From Gammaproteobacteria bacterium (GTDB lineage Bacteria > Pseudomonadota > Gammaproteobacteria > BMS3Bbin11): a stretch of DNA of 6,776 nt. The stretch is from NCBI GenBank assembly GCA_030597275.1, contig JAUVSB010000076.1, positions 1-6,776 of the forward strand, in the 5' to 3' direction. The notes beneath the pieces are model-generated. The model ran no database searches and was not told where the DNA came from. It was given only the letters and a program-made list of their open reading frames with translations. Shown in pieces: positions 6,295 through 6,776 of the stretch (position 1 is its first letter; each line of letters starts with the position of its first letter). The translations under genes and the position numbers were made by a program.

Positions 6295-6776
6295 TTATTC
6301 CTTATTAAGAAGAATAAACTTCGAACCTTCCAGCGCTATATTCGCCATTAGCCCCTTATTACCAAAGGCAAACCCTAAAATAGGATCCTTGGTGTTGATA
6401 GTATCTATATTTTCGGATGTTCCCCATTCAATAAATGCCACTGAGCCATCTATACCTGCACGCCAGCCTTCACTATGACGAAACTTGATCAGCTCTGCTT
6501 CATCAAGAAAAATAAGAACGAGCGATTTTGTCTGGGCCCCAAAAGTAAAGCCAATTGAGGCAGAAGCCGTACTCCAGTACTCAACAGTTTGACCATTAAT
6601 CCGCATCGCACCCTCACCGTATTCACCACCGATACCAAGACCTGCCCTGAAAACACTGGGAAATATCAGCACACCTTTAGCGACACTAAGATATTGAGCG
6701 GCACCAGGAACCTGTACTTTAAATATCTTCAGCGTCGCATCTACTTTAGCATCAATCTCCTGTGCTGATGCAGCCA
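6295..6776 (-). CDS. SYLF/YSC84-domain (DUF500-type) lipid-binding protein, 5' end outside window
   Basis: The frame is open from the window edge to TAA at 6295-6297, giving 159 visible residues. The GTG at 6672 is internal, because family-typical sequence continues upstream of it (QEIDAKVDATLKIFKVQVPG, then AAQYLSVAKG). Hallmarks of the SYLF/YSC84 domain are visible: AKGVLIFPSVFRAGLGIGGEYGEGA, split here as AKGVLIFP and GLGIGGEYGEGA, then YWSTASASIGFTFGAQTKSLVLIFLDE and a C-terminal Gly/Ala-rich beta segment. The first visible residues, AASA before QEID, look like the end of a signal peptide, so the mature protein is probably periplasmic or envelope-bound. Eukaryotic SYLF domains bind phosphoinositides; the bacterial role is not well defined. 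It converges with the transglycosylase gene, with the REPIN in between, and ends 11 bp from it. Confidence 0.87.
   Translation of the reverse strand, partial: AASAQEIDAKVDATLKIFKVQVPGAAQYLSVAKGVLIFPSVFRAGLGIGGEYGEGAMRINGQTVEYWSTASASIGFTFGAQTKSLVLIFLDEAELIKFRHSEGWRAGIDGSVAFIEWGTSENIDTINTKDPILGFAFGNKGLMANIALEGSKFILLNKE

Noticed and set aside
6242..6478. Plus-strand open frame starting inside the REPIN
   Set aside because: It begins in the repeat spacer and runs antisense to the SYLF gene, whose protein carries clear family motifs.

Overview
The window looks like chromosomal, core-genome DNA from a gammaproteobacterium of moderate GC content. This is inferred from the gene set (rnd, mpl, dsbA, an MltF-like lytic transglycosylase), the family-typical protein lengths, and a REP/REPIN-type repeat of the kind known from Pseudomonas, Xanthomonas and relatives. 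I cannot name a genus. There are no transposases, phage genes, CRISPR repeats, tRNA genes or rRNA genes.

Layout. (1) 1-822, plus strand: the 3' part of a HupE/UreJ-family membrane protein, probably a metal-handling permease. (2) 840-1955, minus strand: ribonuclease D, convergent with the first gene across only 17 bp. Its last codons coincide with a partial copy of the repeat found at 6.2 kb. (3) 1956-2065: a 110-bp divergent gap. (4) 2066-4680, plus strand: a tight run of three genes, namely an unrecognised five-helix membrane protein, the peptidoglycan-recycling ligase Mpl and a periplasmic thiol oxidase DsbA. An MltF-like lytic transglycosylase (4730-6205) follows 49 bp later and may share the transcript. 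(5) 6206-6294: an 89-bp convergent gap almost filled by a 74-bp REPIN (two identical REP arms facing each other). (6) 6295-6776, minus strand: a SYLF/YSC84-type lipid-binding-domain protein whose N-terminus lies beyond the window.

The plus-strand block has a cell-envelope theme. The MltF-like enzyme would cut peptidoglycan in the periplasm, Mpl reattaches recovered murein tripeptide to UDP-MurNAc in the cytoplasm, and DsbA oxidises exported proteins. The functional link is inferred from adjacency; Mpl and DsbA are not known to act together directly.

I found no convincing new biological system. The non-routine signals are the REPIN with a second, decayed REP-like copy at the end of rnd, a 26-bp perfect interrupted palindrome inside the dsbA signal-peptide codons, and the unrecognised membrane gene joined to mpl.
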